This document shows positions 14,418 through 22,911 of a stretch of 42,713 nucleotides of DNA, piece by piece. The position numbers and the translations under genes were made by a program. The notes under the pieces were generated by a model, which saw only the letters and a program-made list of their open reading frames with translations, did no database searches and was not told the origin of the DNA. The DNA comes from Pseudomonas sp. SDI (GTDB lineage: Bacteria; Pseudomonadota; Gammaproteobacteria; Pseudomonadales; Pseudomonadaceae): assembly GCF_003105155.1 (NCBI RefSeq), contig NZ_QETK01000039.1, positions 1 to 42,713 on the forward strand. Direction: 5' to 3'. The number at the start of each line of letters is the position of its first letter. Position 1 is the first letter of the stretch.

Positions 14418-16232
14418 GTGCAGAAGAAAACCCTGACCAGCCTATTTTCCGACTACCTGTTCCGCATTCCCGACTATCAACGCGGCTATGCCTGGGTCAA
14501 ACCGCATTGGCTGGATTTCGTCCAGGATGTCGACGGGCTGGTCGATGAGGAGGTGCGCGGGCACTACACCGGCACCGTGGTGGTGTATCGCCAGGACGAC
14601 GCCGATTCAACCGCCGATGTGGTCGACGGCCAGCAACGCCTGACCACTTCCTGCCTGTACCTTTCGCTGATTGCCCGTGAACTGGTTGCCCGTGGGGACA
14701 GGGGCTACCAGCGCGCCGTCGAAGCGTTCCTGTTCGCCGAAGGTCGTTGCAGGCTCGAACTGAACAACGATTGCAAAGAGCTGTTCCATGACCTGCTCAA
14801 ACATGGCCGGTCGAATACCACGGTGCTGACGCCCCACGGCAAACGGCTGGTGCAGGCACTCGACTTCATGACCGTGCATTTGCACACGCAACTTCAGGCG
14901 CGCGGCGAAACAGCCGGCGACTACCTGCAAGCGCTGTACAACGCCCTCACCCAGAAACTGCATTTCACCTTCTATACCATCGAGGAAGAATGTGAGATCG
15001 GCATGACCTTCGAGTTGATGAACTCGCGCGGCAAGGACCTCTCGGTACTAGAGCTGCTGAAGAACTACCTGATGCACTGGGCATCGCGTAACGGCCATAA
15101 ACATGGCACTGCGCAAGCGCTGACCGCGACCTTGAACCGCAGCTGGAAGACCATTTACGGCAACCTCGGCACCTGCACCGGCAATGAAGACCAGTGCCTG
15201 CGGATTGCCTGGACGCTGTACTGCTCCCACTCGCCGAAAAACTGGGTGGGCTACAAGGGCTTCAAGGAAAGCCAGTACATTCCCCTACGCGACTTCAGCC
15301 TGCGCAACGAGCGGGAGACCCGCGAATTCATCGTCACCTTCGCCGAAGGCCTGACCGAAGTCTCGGCAGAGTATGCCCGTATCGTCACCCCGTCGGCCGC
15401 CACTACCACGCCAGGCGAACTGACGTGGCTGACCAAGATTCATCATACGGGCAACATCGCCAACTTCCTGCCGCTGCTGGTATCAGCGCGTAAATGCAGA
15501 AACGACCGCAGCCTCGCCGAAGACCACTATATAGAGTTGCTGCGCGCGCTCGAACATTACGCCTACCGGGTGTTCCTGTTCGATGGGCGCAAGAGCAATA
15601 CCGGTACCTCGCGCTTCAACTACCTGGCCTATCGAATGTTCCACGGTAAGTTGGACGTTGCCGCAGTGATCAGCGAAGTCTATGGGATGGCCCGCTACTA
15701 TTCCTCGGACAAGGGCTTCAAGACCTGGATCGGCGAGCCGGATAACTGGTACCACTACCGTTATCTGCTGAAGTACACCTTGTACGAATACGAGTTGTAC
15801 CTGACGGAAAAGGAAGGCAAAGGCCACCGTGCGAAAATTGCCTGGGAAGACCTGAAGGACTCCACCCTGGAGCATATCCTCCCGCAGACGCCAGCAGCGG
15901 ACTCGCACTGGCGCGACGTATGGGACGCCAAGAACACGGAACTGTACCTGCATGACATCGGCAACCTGGTGCTGACCCACAACAATTCGAACTACCGCAA
16001 CTTCGACTTCGCCCGCAAGAAAGGCAGTGCCGGTAGCGGCTACAGCTACAGCAACTCGGATATCCGCCAGGAGCGCAAACTGGCGCTGTTCGAGGACTGG
16101 ACGCCGCTGGAATGCGAAGAGCGCCGGCAGACGCTGGTGGACTGGATCAGCACACGCTGGGGCTCGCCATACGCGGTCGAAGCAGCGCCAGAGGCATTTG
16201 CCGGCGATCTGGATGAGGACGCTGACGAGTAA
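14418..16232 (+). CDS. DUF262-DUF1524 (GmrSD-type) nuclease, predicted anti-phage
   Basis: A 604-residue single-chain protein. The N-terminal DUF262 domain has FRIPDYQRGYAW (residues 15-26), DVVDGQQRLTT (67-77, the DGQQR nucleotide-handling motif) and FELMNSRGKDLS (about 199-210). The C-terminal DUF1524 HNH-like domain has STLEHILPQ with His 486, IGNLVLTHNNSNY (about 514-526) and a downstream FARKK, the family's beta-beta-alpha-metal nuclease pattern. Related proteins (GmrSD, BrxU, SspE) cut modified or phosphorothioate-marked phage DNA using NTP-driven control. I start at GTG 14418 because AAGGAG sits 7 bases upstream and the family start (TSLFSDYLFRIPDYQRGYAW) follows; an ATG at 14358 lacks a ribosome site. 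No methylase or second defence gene is adjacent. Confidence 0.85.
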   Translation: MQKKTLTSLFSDYLFRIPDYQRGYAWVKPHWLDFVQDVDGLVDEEVRGHYTGTVVVYRQDDADSTADVVDGQQRLTTSCLYLSLIARELVARGDRGYQRAVEAFLFAEGRCRLELNNDCKELFHDLLKHGRSNTTVLTPHGKRLVQALDFMTVHLHTQLQARGETAGDYLQALYNALTQKLHFTFYTIEEECEIGMTFELMNSRGKDLSVLELLKNYLMHWASRNGHKHGTAQALTATLNRSWKTIYGNLGTCTGNEDQCLRIAWTLYCSHSPKNWVGYKGFKESQYIPLRDFSLRNERETREFIVTFAEGLTEVSAEYARIVTPSAATTTPGELTWLTKIHHTGNIANFLPLLVSARKCRNDRSLAEDHYIELLRALEHYAYRVFLFDGRKSNTGTSRFNYLAYRMFHGKLDVAAVISEVYGMARYYSSDKGFKTWIGEPDNWYHYRYLLKYTLYEYELYLTEKEGKGHRAKIAWEDLKDSTLEHILPQTPAADSHWRDVWDAKNTELYLHDIGNLVLTHNNSNYRNFDFARKKGSAGSGYSYSNSDIRQERKLALFEDWTPLECEERRQTLVDWISTRWGSPYAVEAAPEAFAGDLDEDADE

Positions 16233-16351
16233 CGGAACCTCAGGCGTTGCTGCCGACTTCAAGAGGGCTTAGTACGCTGCTTAGGCGAAAGCCCAGCGCT
16301 CTTGGTAGACTGTGCGCCACTTGCGATTGAAGCGAGCAGATCGGTTTATGC

Positions 16352-16403
16352 TTGGTACTGTGTACCAACGGCTCGGCAAGTACGCCCCCCAAAAAATTGG
16401 TAC
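16352..16403 (+). promoter_or_regulatory. TTGGTAC palindrome and repeat upstream of dusA
   Basis: TTGGTAC-tgt-GTACCAA (16352-16368) is a perfect 7-bp inverted repeat, and TTGGTAC recurs at 16397-16403, 45 bases from the first copy. It lies 20-70 bases before the dusA start and just downstream of a possible TTGCGA/TTTATG promoter. It could be an operator or the scar of an insertion at dusA. Confidence 0.4.
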
Positions 16404-16420
16404 ACCCCACGTTGGACGAA

Positions 16421-17431
16421 ATGCCCCTAGAATCCGCCTCAACCCCAGTAAACCAGCGCCCTGAGCCGTCCCGCCGGTTCAGCGTTGCACCGATGATGGA
16501 TTGGACAGACCGCCACTGCCGGTTTTTCCTGCGCCTGCTCTCGCGCAACGCCCTGCTCTACACCGAAATGGTCACCACCGGCGCTCTGCTCCACGGCGAT
16601 GCCGAGCGTTTCCTGCGGCACGACGAGGCCGAGTACCCGCTGGCCCTGCAACTGGGTGGCAGCGTGCCGGCCGACCTCGGCGCCTGCGCACGCCTGGCGC
16701 AGGCCGCCGGCTACAACGAAGTGAACCTCAACGTCGGCTGCCCCAGCGACCGCGTGCAGAACAACATGATCGGCGCCTGCCTGATGGGCCACCCGGCGCT
16801 GGTTGGCGATTGCGTCAAGGCCATGCTTGATGCGGTGCAGATTCCGGTCACAGTCAAGCACCGCATCGGCATCAACGGCCGCGACAGCTATGCCGAACTC
16901 TGCGATTTCGTCGGCCAGGTCCGCGATGCCGGCTGCCGCAGCTTTACCGTGCACGCACGTATTGCCATCCTCGAAGGCCTGTCGCCGAAAGAAAACCGTG
17001 AGATCCCGCCGCTGCGCTACGACGTCGCCGCCCGGCTCAAGGCCGATTTCCCCGATCTGGAGTTCATCCTCAACGGCGGTATCAAGACCCTCGCCGAGTG
17101 CCAGCAGCACCTGCAGACCTTCGACGGCGTCATGCTCGGCCGCGAGGCCTACCACAACCCATATGTACTGGCCGAAGTCGACCAGCAACTGTTCGGCAGC
17201 GACGCCCCGGTCATTTCCCGCAGCGAAGCGCTGGCCAAGCTGCGCCCGTACATCGCCAGGCACCTGGAGAGCGGCGGCGCGATGCACCATGTGACCCGGC
17301 ATATTCTCGGCCTGGGCCAGGGCTTCCCCGGCGCACGCAAGTTCCGCCAACTGCTCTCGGTAGACATCCACAAGCACCCGGACCCACTCGCCCTGCTCGA
17401 CCAGGCCAGCGCGTTGCTGCAGGGCCGCTAG
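16421..17431 (+). CDS. dusA: tRNA-dihydrouridine(20/20a) synthase
   Basis: A 336-residue flavoenzyme that reduces uridines 20/20a in the tRNA D-loop using NADPH and FMN. The TIM-barrel N-terminus has the family start RRFSVAPMMDWTDRHCRFF, then ALQLGGS, the catalytic cysteine in NLNVGCPSDRVQNNMIGACL, the FMN-binding VKHRIGI, and NGGIKTL and VMLGREAYHNP near the phosphate site. The C-terminal helical domain spans about residues 245-336. I use the ATG at 16421; the frame is open further upstream but would pass through the palindromic region. dusA is a known integration target for a family of phage and island recombinases, and the DUF262 gene sits at its 5' side, but no integrase or att duplication is visible. 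Confidence 0.92.
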   Translation: MPLESASTPVNQRPEPSRRFSVAPMMDWTDRHCRFFLRLLSRNALLYTEMVTTGALLHGDAERFLRHDEAEYPLALQLGGSVPADLGACARLAQAAGYNEVNLNVGCPSDRVQNNMIGACLMGHPALVGDCVKAMLDAVQIPVTVKHRIGINGRDSYAELCDFVGQVRDAGCRSFTVHARIAILEGLSPKENREIPPLRYDVAARLKADFPDLEFILNGGIKTLAECQQHLQTFDGVMLGREAYHNPYVLAEVDQQLFGSDAPVISRSEALAKLRPYIARHLESGGAMHHVTRHILGLGQGFPGARKFRQLLSVDIHKHPDPLALLDQASALLQGR

Positions 17432-17553
17432 GAACCTGCGCGCCATTCGACACTCGAAGCACTATCCCGTTGCCCCGCGCCTGCCGGCACAGCCCTTGAG
17501 CGGCTGGCGGCGCTCGGGTAATGTCGTCGAACCGCACAGGACAGAGCACGCTC

Positions 17554-18480
17554 ATGACTTCCAAGCTGGAACAACTCAAGCAGTTCACCACGGTCGTCGC
17601 CGACACCGGCGATATCGACGCCATCAGCCGGCTGAAGCCGGTCGATGCCACCACCAACCCGTCCCTCCTGCTCAAGGCAGCGGCCATGCCCGGCTATGCC
17701 GAGCTGCTCAACGATGCGGTAAAAGCCAGCAAGGGCGATCTCGGCCTGGCCTGCGACGCCTTTGCCGTTTCGGTCGGCAGCGGCATTCTCAAGGCAATTC
17801 CAGGGCGTATTTCCACCGAAGTGGACGCCCGCCTGTCGTTCGACCAGCCGGCTCTGCTGGCCAAGGCCCGCCAGTTGATCGAGCTGTACGACCAGGCCGG
17901 TGTCGGCCGCGACCGCGTACTGATCAAGCTGGCTTCTACCTGGGAAGGTATCCGCGCCGCCGAGGTGCTGGAGAAGGAAGGCATCCAGACCAACCTCACC
18001 CTGCTGTTCTCCTTCGCCCAGGCCGCTGCCTGTGCCGACGCCGGGGTGTTCCTGATCTCGCCGTTCGTGGGCCGGATCTACGACTGGTACAAGAAAGCCA
18101 CCGGTACCGAGTACGTCGGTGCCGACGATCCGGGCGTGCAGTCGGTGACCCGCATCTACGACTACTACAAGGCCCACGGTTACCAAACCGTGGTGATGGG
18201 CGCGAGCTTCCGCAACATCGGCCAGATCGAACAACTGGCCGGCTGCGACCGCCTGACCATCAGCCCGGAACTGCTCCAGCAACTGAGCGACGACCAGGGC
18301 CGCCTGGCGCGCAAACTGGCACCGGGCAAGACCGCCGAGCCACGCCTCAGCCTGAACGAAAGTCAGTTCCGCTGGGCCTCGAACGAAGATGCCATGGCCA
18401 CCGAGAAACTGGCCGAAGGCATTCGCCAGTTCGCCCGTGACCAGGAAAAGCTCGAAGCATTGCTCGCTGCAAAGGGTTGA
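17554..18480 (+). CDS. tal: Transaldolase (pentose phosphate pathway)
   Basis: A 308-residue transaldolase that moves a dihydroxyacetone unit from sedoheptulose 7-phosphate to glyceraldehyde 3-phosphate in the cytosol. The N-terminal signature VDATTNPSLLLKAA (residues 30-43) and the active-site RVLIKLASTWEGIRAAE (Schiff-base lysine at 125, equivalent to Lys132 of E. coli TalB) are intact. FRNIGQIEQLAGCDRLTISP covers the conserved C-terminal part. It is the subclass-1 type of usual length. The start MTSKLEQLKQF is conserved; the ribosome site is weak, and an in-frame ATG at 17521 could also be used. Confidence 0.95.
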   Translation: MTSKLEQLKQFTTVVADTGDIDAISRLKPVDATTNPSLLLKAAAMPGYAELLNDAVKASKGDLGLACDAFAVSVGSGILKAIPGRISTEVDARLSFDQPALLAKARQLIELYDQAGVGRDRVLIKLASTWEGIRAAEVLEKEGIQTNLTLLFSFAQAAACADAGVFLISPFVGRIYDWYKKATGTEYVGADDPGVQSVTRIYDYYKAHGYQTVVMGASFRNIGQIEQLAGCDRLTISPELLQQLSDDQGRLARKLAPGKTAEPRLSLNESQFRWASNEDAMATEKLAEGIRQFARDQEKLEALLAAKG

Positions 18481-18550
18481 AACAAATATGGGTTTGCCTG
18501 CTGGGCGGGCATGAGGCCTTATCGCCAGGCTCAAGTAACCTGTAAGCCCT

Positions 18551-18618
18551 GTGGGAGCTGGCCTTGCCAGCGATCAAGGCCCCACCGGGCCTGTAGCCGG
18601 CAAGGCTGGCTTCCACAC
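18551..18618. repeat. Paired REP (BIME-like) element
   Basis: GTGGGAGCTGGCCTTGCCAG and, inverted 30 bases on, GCCGGCAAGGCTGGCTTCCA form a REP pair in the tal-phosphatase gap. It probably folds in mRNA and marks the end of the tal transcript. Confidence 0.65.
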
Positions 18619-18671
18619 GGGCAACGGCTTCTCCGCGCGCGCAGCTGTTCAACTCCACACCCGAGTCACCG

Positions 18672-20579
18672 ATGTCCGAACAACCCGCTTTACCGCTAGT
18701 TCTGGCCGGCCCCGTGCTGCGCCGCCTCGAATCGTCACGCATGGTGATCTGGCTGGTGGGCTCGCAACCCCTGCACGCGCAGCTGTGCCTGCCCAACGGC
18801 GACGCAGAAGTGGGTCCAATGGCCTGCACCACCCTCGCCATCGGCCGTCACGCCTACATCCATCTGATCGATGTGTCGTTCGGCACGCCGCTGCCGTTCG
18901 ACGTGCCAGTCGACTACGACGTGATCCTCGACACGCCGACCGGCCCGCAAGGTATTGCCGACTGGGCCACGCACCTGCTGTACGACGGCCGTCGCTACCC
19001 GAACGTCGTGCTCCGCTCGCGGATCGATCAACTGCTCCACGGCTCCTGCCGCAAGCCCCATCACAGCGCCGCCGACGGGCTGCTCTGCGCCGACCGCCTG
19101 CTGGCCACGCCGCACACGCCCGAGCAGCGCCCGGCACTATTGATGATGAATGGCGACCAGATCTATGCCGACGACGTCGCCGGGCCGATGTTGCGAAGCA
19201 TTCATTCACTGATCGAACGCCTCGGCCTGTTCGACGAACACCTTGACGGCGCGGTAGTCGAGAACAGCCGCCAACTGTATGAGCACCCCGCCAGCTACTA
19301 CCACCGCGGCGATCTGCTGCCGGCGCTGAAAAGCAACGAAACCCTGCGCGAACGCTTCTTCGGCGGCGTAAGCAAGCCGATTTTCACCAGCAGCAACGCC
19401 GATAACCACCTGGTGACGCTCGCCGAAGTCATGGCCATGTACCTGCTGGTGTGGTCGCCCGTACCTTGGCAACTGATCAGCCCGGCAATGCCGGCACTGA
19501 ACGCGCAGCGCCAGAGCCGCTACCGGCACGAACAACAGGCGATCGACGGTTTCGTCGACGGCTTGCCCGGCGTGGCCCGAGTGCTCGCCCACCTGCCGAG
19601 CCTGATGATCTTCGACGACCACGACATCACCGACGACTGGAACCTGTCCGCCGCCTGGGAACAGACCGCCTACGGCCACCCGTTCTCGCGGCGAATCATC
19701 GGCAATGCGCTGATCGCCTACCTGCTCTGCCAGGGCTGGGGCAACAACCCCGATGCATTTACCGAGCTGCTCGGGCAGTGCCAGAGGTTGACCACCAGCG
19801 TCGACAGCGACGGATTCCTGCTGGCCGGCGCCCAGGACGCTTTGATCGACACTCTACTGCGCTTTCAACAGTGGCATTTCGTGTTGCCCAGCACCCCGGC
19901 ATTACTGGTGCTCGACACACGCACCCGGCGCTGGCGCAGCGAAAGCAACCTGCAGAAGCCCTCCGGGCTGCTCGACTGGGAAGCGCTGAGTGAACTGCAG
20001 CAGGAACTGCTCGACCACCCTTCGGCGATCATCGTCTCACCCGCCCCGTTGTTTGGCGTCAAGTTGATCGAGGCGGTACAGAAAGTCTTTAGCTGGTGCG
20101 GTTACCCGTTGCTGGTCGACGCAGAAAACTGGATGGCCCATCGCGGTGCGGCGCAGGTGATCCTGAATATTTTTCGCCACTCGCGCACACCCGGGCATTA
20201 CGTGATCCTCTCGGGCGACGTGCATTATTCGTTCGTTTACGAGGTGAAGATCCGCCACCGCCAGCAAAGCCCGCACCTTTGGCAGATCACCAGCAGCGGA
20301 ATCAAGAACGAGTTCCCACGGCGCCTGCTCGACGTATTCGACCGCCTCAACCGCTGGCTCTACGCACCCCGCTCGCCACTCAACTGGTTCACCAAGCGCC
20401 GGCTGATGGAGGTGGAGCCACGTATCCCCAGCCACAGCAAGGCCGGCGAACGGCTGTGGAACAGCGCGGGCCTGGGCCAGGTGTTTTTCAATGCCAAGGG
20501 CCAGCCCGAGCGGATTTTCCAGCTCAACGCCGACGGCTCACCGCCGACCGAGTTTCCACGGCGCGGGCCAGCACAATAG
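18672..20579 (+). CDS. PhoD-like metallophosphatase family protein
   Basis: A 635-residue protein with the PhoD-type calcineurin-like fold. Metal-ligand motifs appear in order: NGDQIYADDVAGP (about 159-171), IFDDHDITDDW (about 313-323, with the usual DDH.I.D.W pattern), and ILSGDVHYSF (about 514-523). An N-terminal beta domain (residues 1-100) precedes the catalytic core. It lacks a Tat or Sec signal peptide, so unlike secreted PhoD alkaline phosphatases it is probably cytoplasmic. The substrate is unknown; related cytosolic PhoD-like proteins are poorly studied. The ATG follows a REP element with no clear ribosome site, so the exact start is fairly but not fully certain. Confidence 0.85.
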   Translation: MSEQPALPLVLAGPVLRRLESSRMVIWLVGSQPLHAQLCLPNGDAEVGPMACTTLAIGRHAYIHLIDVSFGTPLPFDVPVDYDVILDTPTGPQGIADWATHLLYDGRRYPNVVLRSRIDQLLHGSCRKPHHSAADGLLCADRLLATPHTPEQRPALLMMNGDQIYADDVAGPMLRSIHSLIERLGLFDEHLDGAVVENSRQLYEHPASYYHRGDLLPALKSNETLRERFFGGVSKPIFTSSNADNHLVTLAEVMAMYLLVWSPVPWQLISPAMPALNAQRQSRYRHEQQAIDGFVDGLPGVARVLAHLPSLMIFDDHDITDDWNLSAAWEQTAYGHPFSRRIIGNALIAYLLCQGWGNNPDAFTELLGQCQRLTTSVDSDGFLLAGAQDALIDTLLRFQQWHFVLPSTPALLVLDTRTRRWRSESNLQKPSGLLDWEALSELQQELLDHPSAIIVSPAPLFGVKLIEAVQKVFSWCGYPLLVDAENWMAHRGAAQVILNIFRHSRTPGHYVILSGDVHYSFVYEVKIRHRQQSPHLWQITSSGIKNEFPRRLLDVFDRLNRWLYAPRSPLNWFTKRRLMEVEPRIPSHSKAGERLWNSAGLGQVFFNAKGQPERIFQLNADGSPPTEFPRRGPAQ

Positions 20580-20621
20580 GGAAAGGTAACGACCGGGCGC
20601 GCGTACCGCGCCCAAGCACGG

Positions 20622-21104
20622 TCAGGTGCGCTCGAGGGCGCTGACCAGGTCGTGGAAGGCTTCACGGTTGGAATCGTTCAGCCCCATGAGGATCTTATGC
20701 GCTTCCAGCACCTTGGCTTTGACCACGTCTTCGCTCTGATCCTGAGACGGCAAGTCGGTCAGGCACTCCGGGCACGGGATCGGGCGGCCGACGATGTTGA
20801 ACACCTGATCGAAGCCCATCGACTGCAACAGGCGGGTGATGTCGGCGTGGGTGGTCACCACCGTAGGCAGCAGCCCGACTTTTTGCCGCGACAGGATCGA
20901 CAGCTTGGCCAACAGGCCGAGCGTGGTGCTGTCGATGCTCCGGGTTTCTGTCAGATCGATGACGATTGCCGAGAAATTCAACGCCGTGAAGATCTTTTCA
21001 ATCGTTGCATCCAGCGCCGAACACAAGGTCAGACGCACTTCGCCGACAAACTTCAGAACGAAGGTGCCATTCTGCTCGGCGAACTGGATTCTACCAGTAC
21101 TCAT
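20622..21104 (-). CDS. hsbA: STAS anti-sigma factor antagonist HsbA
   Basis: A 160-residue STAS-domain protein with strands and helices LKFVGEVRLTLCSALDATIE and IVIDLTETRSIDSTTLGLLA. The serine in RSIDST is at position 56, the number of the phosphoserine reported for P. aeruginosa HsbA. A C-terminal extension with two cysteines (CPECLTD) and helices follows the STAS core. HsbA switches partners between the anti-sigma FlgM and a diguanylate cyclase, linking the HptB pathway to swimming and biofilm formation. It overlaps hsbR by 4 bases (ATGA), so the two are cotranslated. No hptB is seen in the window. Confidence 0.88.
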   Translation of the reverse strand: MSTGRIQFAEQNGTFVLKFVGEVRLTLCSALDATIEKIFTALNFSAIVIDLTETRSIDSTTLGLLAKLSILSRQKVGLLPTVVTTHADITRLLQSMGFDQVFNIVGRPIPCPECLTDLPSQDQSEDVVKAKVLEAHKILMGLNDSNREAFHDLVSALERT

Positions 21105-22285
21105 TGAAGGTTCCTGCTCAACACCAATAGGGCGATATCATCCGGCATCTCCCCAAGCGTAGCCAATTCGAATCGTCGCCGCAGCCCATCCAGGCTACCG
21201 CCCGCAGCCTTGATGATTTCAGGCAAGGCCGCCTCTTTATCTTTGAGTGTGTCGCCCGGCAAAAGATCCAGAATGCCATCAGACAATAAGGTCAGGCTGA
21301 ACTGCGGAGGCAATTCCAGGACGTGATCCTGGTAGGTTGCCTCCTCGAACAACCCCACCGGCAGACCGCGACCTTCCAGGTAGCGGGCCTGGCCCGGAGT
21401 GTACAGAACCGGCAGCGGCAGGTGCCCGCCGATGCTGTAGGTCATCAGGCCAGTGTCTTCGTCGATCACCCCGCCGACCATGGTCACGTGCTTGCCCAGC
21501 TTGCAGTTGATCAGGCCGCGGTTGATGTGCCCGAGCACTTCCGACGGCTTGAAGTCACGCAGGTTGCCGCCGCGCTTGAATTCGAACAGCAGGCGGGTGG
21601 TCATGAACTTCAGCAGCACGGTGACAAAGGCCGACGAGGCGCCATGCCCGGACACGTCGGCCAGGTAGAACGCCACGCGACGCTCGTCGACGCGGAAGTA
21701 ATCGGCAAAATCGCCCGACAGGTACAACGATGGAATGATCTGGTGCTCGAACGACAGGTCGCCGGCCAGCCATGGGCTTTCCGGCAACATGTTCATCTGC
21801 ACCTGGCGCCCGGCGTTCTGGTCTTCCTGCAACAGGTGCAGGCTAGCCTCGAGTTCGCGGTTGGCAGCTTCGAGCTTGTCGCGATAGCGCTGGTTTTCCA
21901 GCACCAGCTGGGCACGGTCCAGCGCCCGACGCACGGAGTGCTCAAGCACCGCAAGGTCTTCCAGGGGCTTGATCAGGTAATCGGCAGCACCCAGGCGCAA
22001 GGCTTCAACCGCGTCGTTCATCACGCCGGCGCCGGACACCACGATCACCGGCAGATCGGGCGCACGCTCGGTCACCTGGCGAATCAGCTCCAGGCCGCCC
22101 ATTTGCGGCATGCGCAGATCGCAGATCACTAGGTCGGGCTGTTCCTGCTCGAAGACATGAAGGCCCTGCTGGCCATTGCTCGCCTGCAGGACGCTGAAAC
22201 CGCTGTCTTCCAGGTAGGCGGCGAGGCTCGCACGCACTACGTCGTCATCATCGATTATCAGCAGCGTTGCACTGGTTTTCTGCAT
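21101..22285 (-). CDS. hsbR: Response regulator/PP2C phosphatase HsbR
   Basis: A 394-residue protein: a REC domain (residues 1-125; acidic pocket IIDDDD, phospho-acceptor Asp56 in CDLRMPQMGG, Lys in LIKPLEDL), a coiled-coil linker (about 135-175, RYRDKLEAANRELEASLHLL), and a PPM/SpoIIE-type Ser phosphatase domain (LSGDFADYFRVDERRVAFYL, ADVSGHGASSA, SDGILDLLPGD, EMPDDIALLVL). It should phosphorylate or dephosphorylate HsbA depending on signalling through HptB-type phosphotransfer. It is divergent from a PilZ gene across 270 bases containing a GACGG/CCGTC hairpin; I could not place a sigma-28 or sigma-54 promoter there. Confidence 0.9.
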   Translation of the reverse strand: MQKTSATLLIIDDDDVVRASLAAYLEDSGFSVLQASNGQQGLHVFEQEQPDLVICDLRMPQMGGLELIRQVTERAPDLPVIVVSGAGVMNDAVEALRLGAADYLIKPLEDLAVLEHSVRRALDRAQLVLENQRYRDKLEAANRELEASLHLLQEDQNAGRQVQMNMLPESPWLAGDLSFEHQIIPSLYLSGDFADYFRVDERRVAFYLADVSGHGASSAFVTVLLKFMTTRLLFEFKRGGNLRDFKPSEVLGHINRGLINCKLGKHVTMVGGVIDEDTGLMTYSIGGHLPLPVLYTPGQARYLEGRGLPVGLFEEATYQDHVLELPPQFSLTLLSDGILDLLPGDTLKDKEAALPEIIKAAGGSLDGLRRRFELATLGEMPDDIALLVLSRNLQ

Positions 22286-22555
22286 GTGGGCAAACGGCGC
22301 CAGAAATAGGTTGGCGTAGGCGGCTCGAGTGACGGAGCGCGCATACTGGATTCACTTCTTGCCACTCTTCTACTTGAGGTGTAGGACAGAAAGACCTGAC
22401 CGGCAAATAATAGAGGTGCCCTGTAAGGCGCAGACGGTACTCCCATCCGTCAGGCGTTTCAAGCATGCACCGATGGTCACTTGCGGTCTTTACAGCGCAA
22501 ATCACCGGGAGTTATAAAAACCTCATCTATCGCAACCCAATGGAAGGATGCAGGC

Positions 22556-22855
22556 ATGAGTCAGAACCACGCCGACTACAGCGAGAAGCGCGATTTCATA
22601 CGGATGCGGGTGGATGCCGACGTCAGTCTTATCCATGCCGGCCAGGTGATTGCCGCCGTCTGCCTGGACCTTTCGGCCAGCGGCATGCAGGTGCAGGCGC
22701 CGCGCACCTTTCAGGTGGGCGACGAGCTGGAGGTACGCATCGATTCCGAGCACCCGGCACTCACCGGGCTGAATGCCAAGGCGCAGGTGGTGTGGATCGC
22801 CGACCAGGCCGAGGGTCAGCAAAAGCTCGGGCTGCGCATCCTCGCCATGCGCTAG
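22556..22855 (+). CDS. PilZ domain protein, putative c-di-GMP receptor
   Basis: A 99-residue stand-alone PilZ domain. The c-di-GMP motifs are present: an RxxxR-like start (KRDFIRMRV, with two arginines four apart) and LDLSASGMQV, matching the D/N-x-S-x-x-G element. It probably binds c-di-GMP and acts on an unknown partner in the cytoplasm. GGAAGG 8 bases upstream fixes the ATG at 22556. Its position beside hsbR/hsbA, which also feed into c-di-GMP signalling, suggests a shared role in motility-to-biofilm switching. Confidence 0.88.
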   Translation: MSQNHADYSEKRDFIRMRVDADVSLIHAGQVIAAVCLDLSASGMQVQAPRTFQVGDELEVRIDSEHPALTGLNAKAQVVWIADQAEGQQKLGLRILAMR

Positions 22856-22868
22856 AAGAAAGCCTACG

Positions 22869-22903
22869 GGCAAAAAAAAAGCGGCCCGCAGGCCGCTTTT
22901 TTT
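22869..22903. terminator. Bidirectional intrinsic terminator
   Basis: A7-GCGGCC-cgca-GGCCGC-T7: a strong stem with a poly-U tract on each strand, between the convergent PilZ and mlaA genes. Confidence 0.9.
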
Positions 22904-22911
22904 GTTACACA

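Noticed and set aside
16233..17431. dusA as the edge of an integrated island with att sites
   Set aside because: No integrase, no second partial copy of dusA and no convincing direct repeat flanking the DUF262 gene were found; only the general hot-spot knowledge supports it.
22286..22555. A sigma-28 or sigma-54 promoter between hsbR and the PilZ gene
   Set aside because: Neither TAAA-N15-GCCGATAA nor a GG-N10-GC type element could be placed on either strand.
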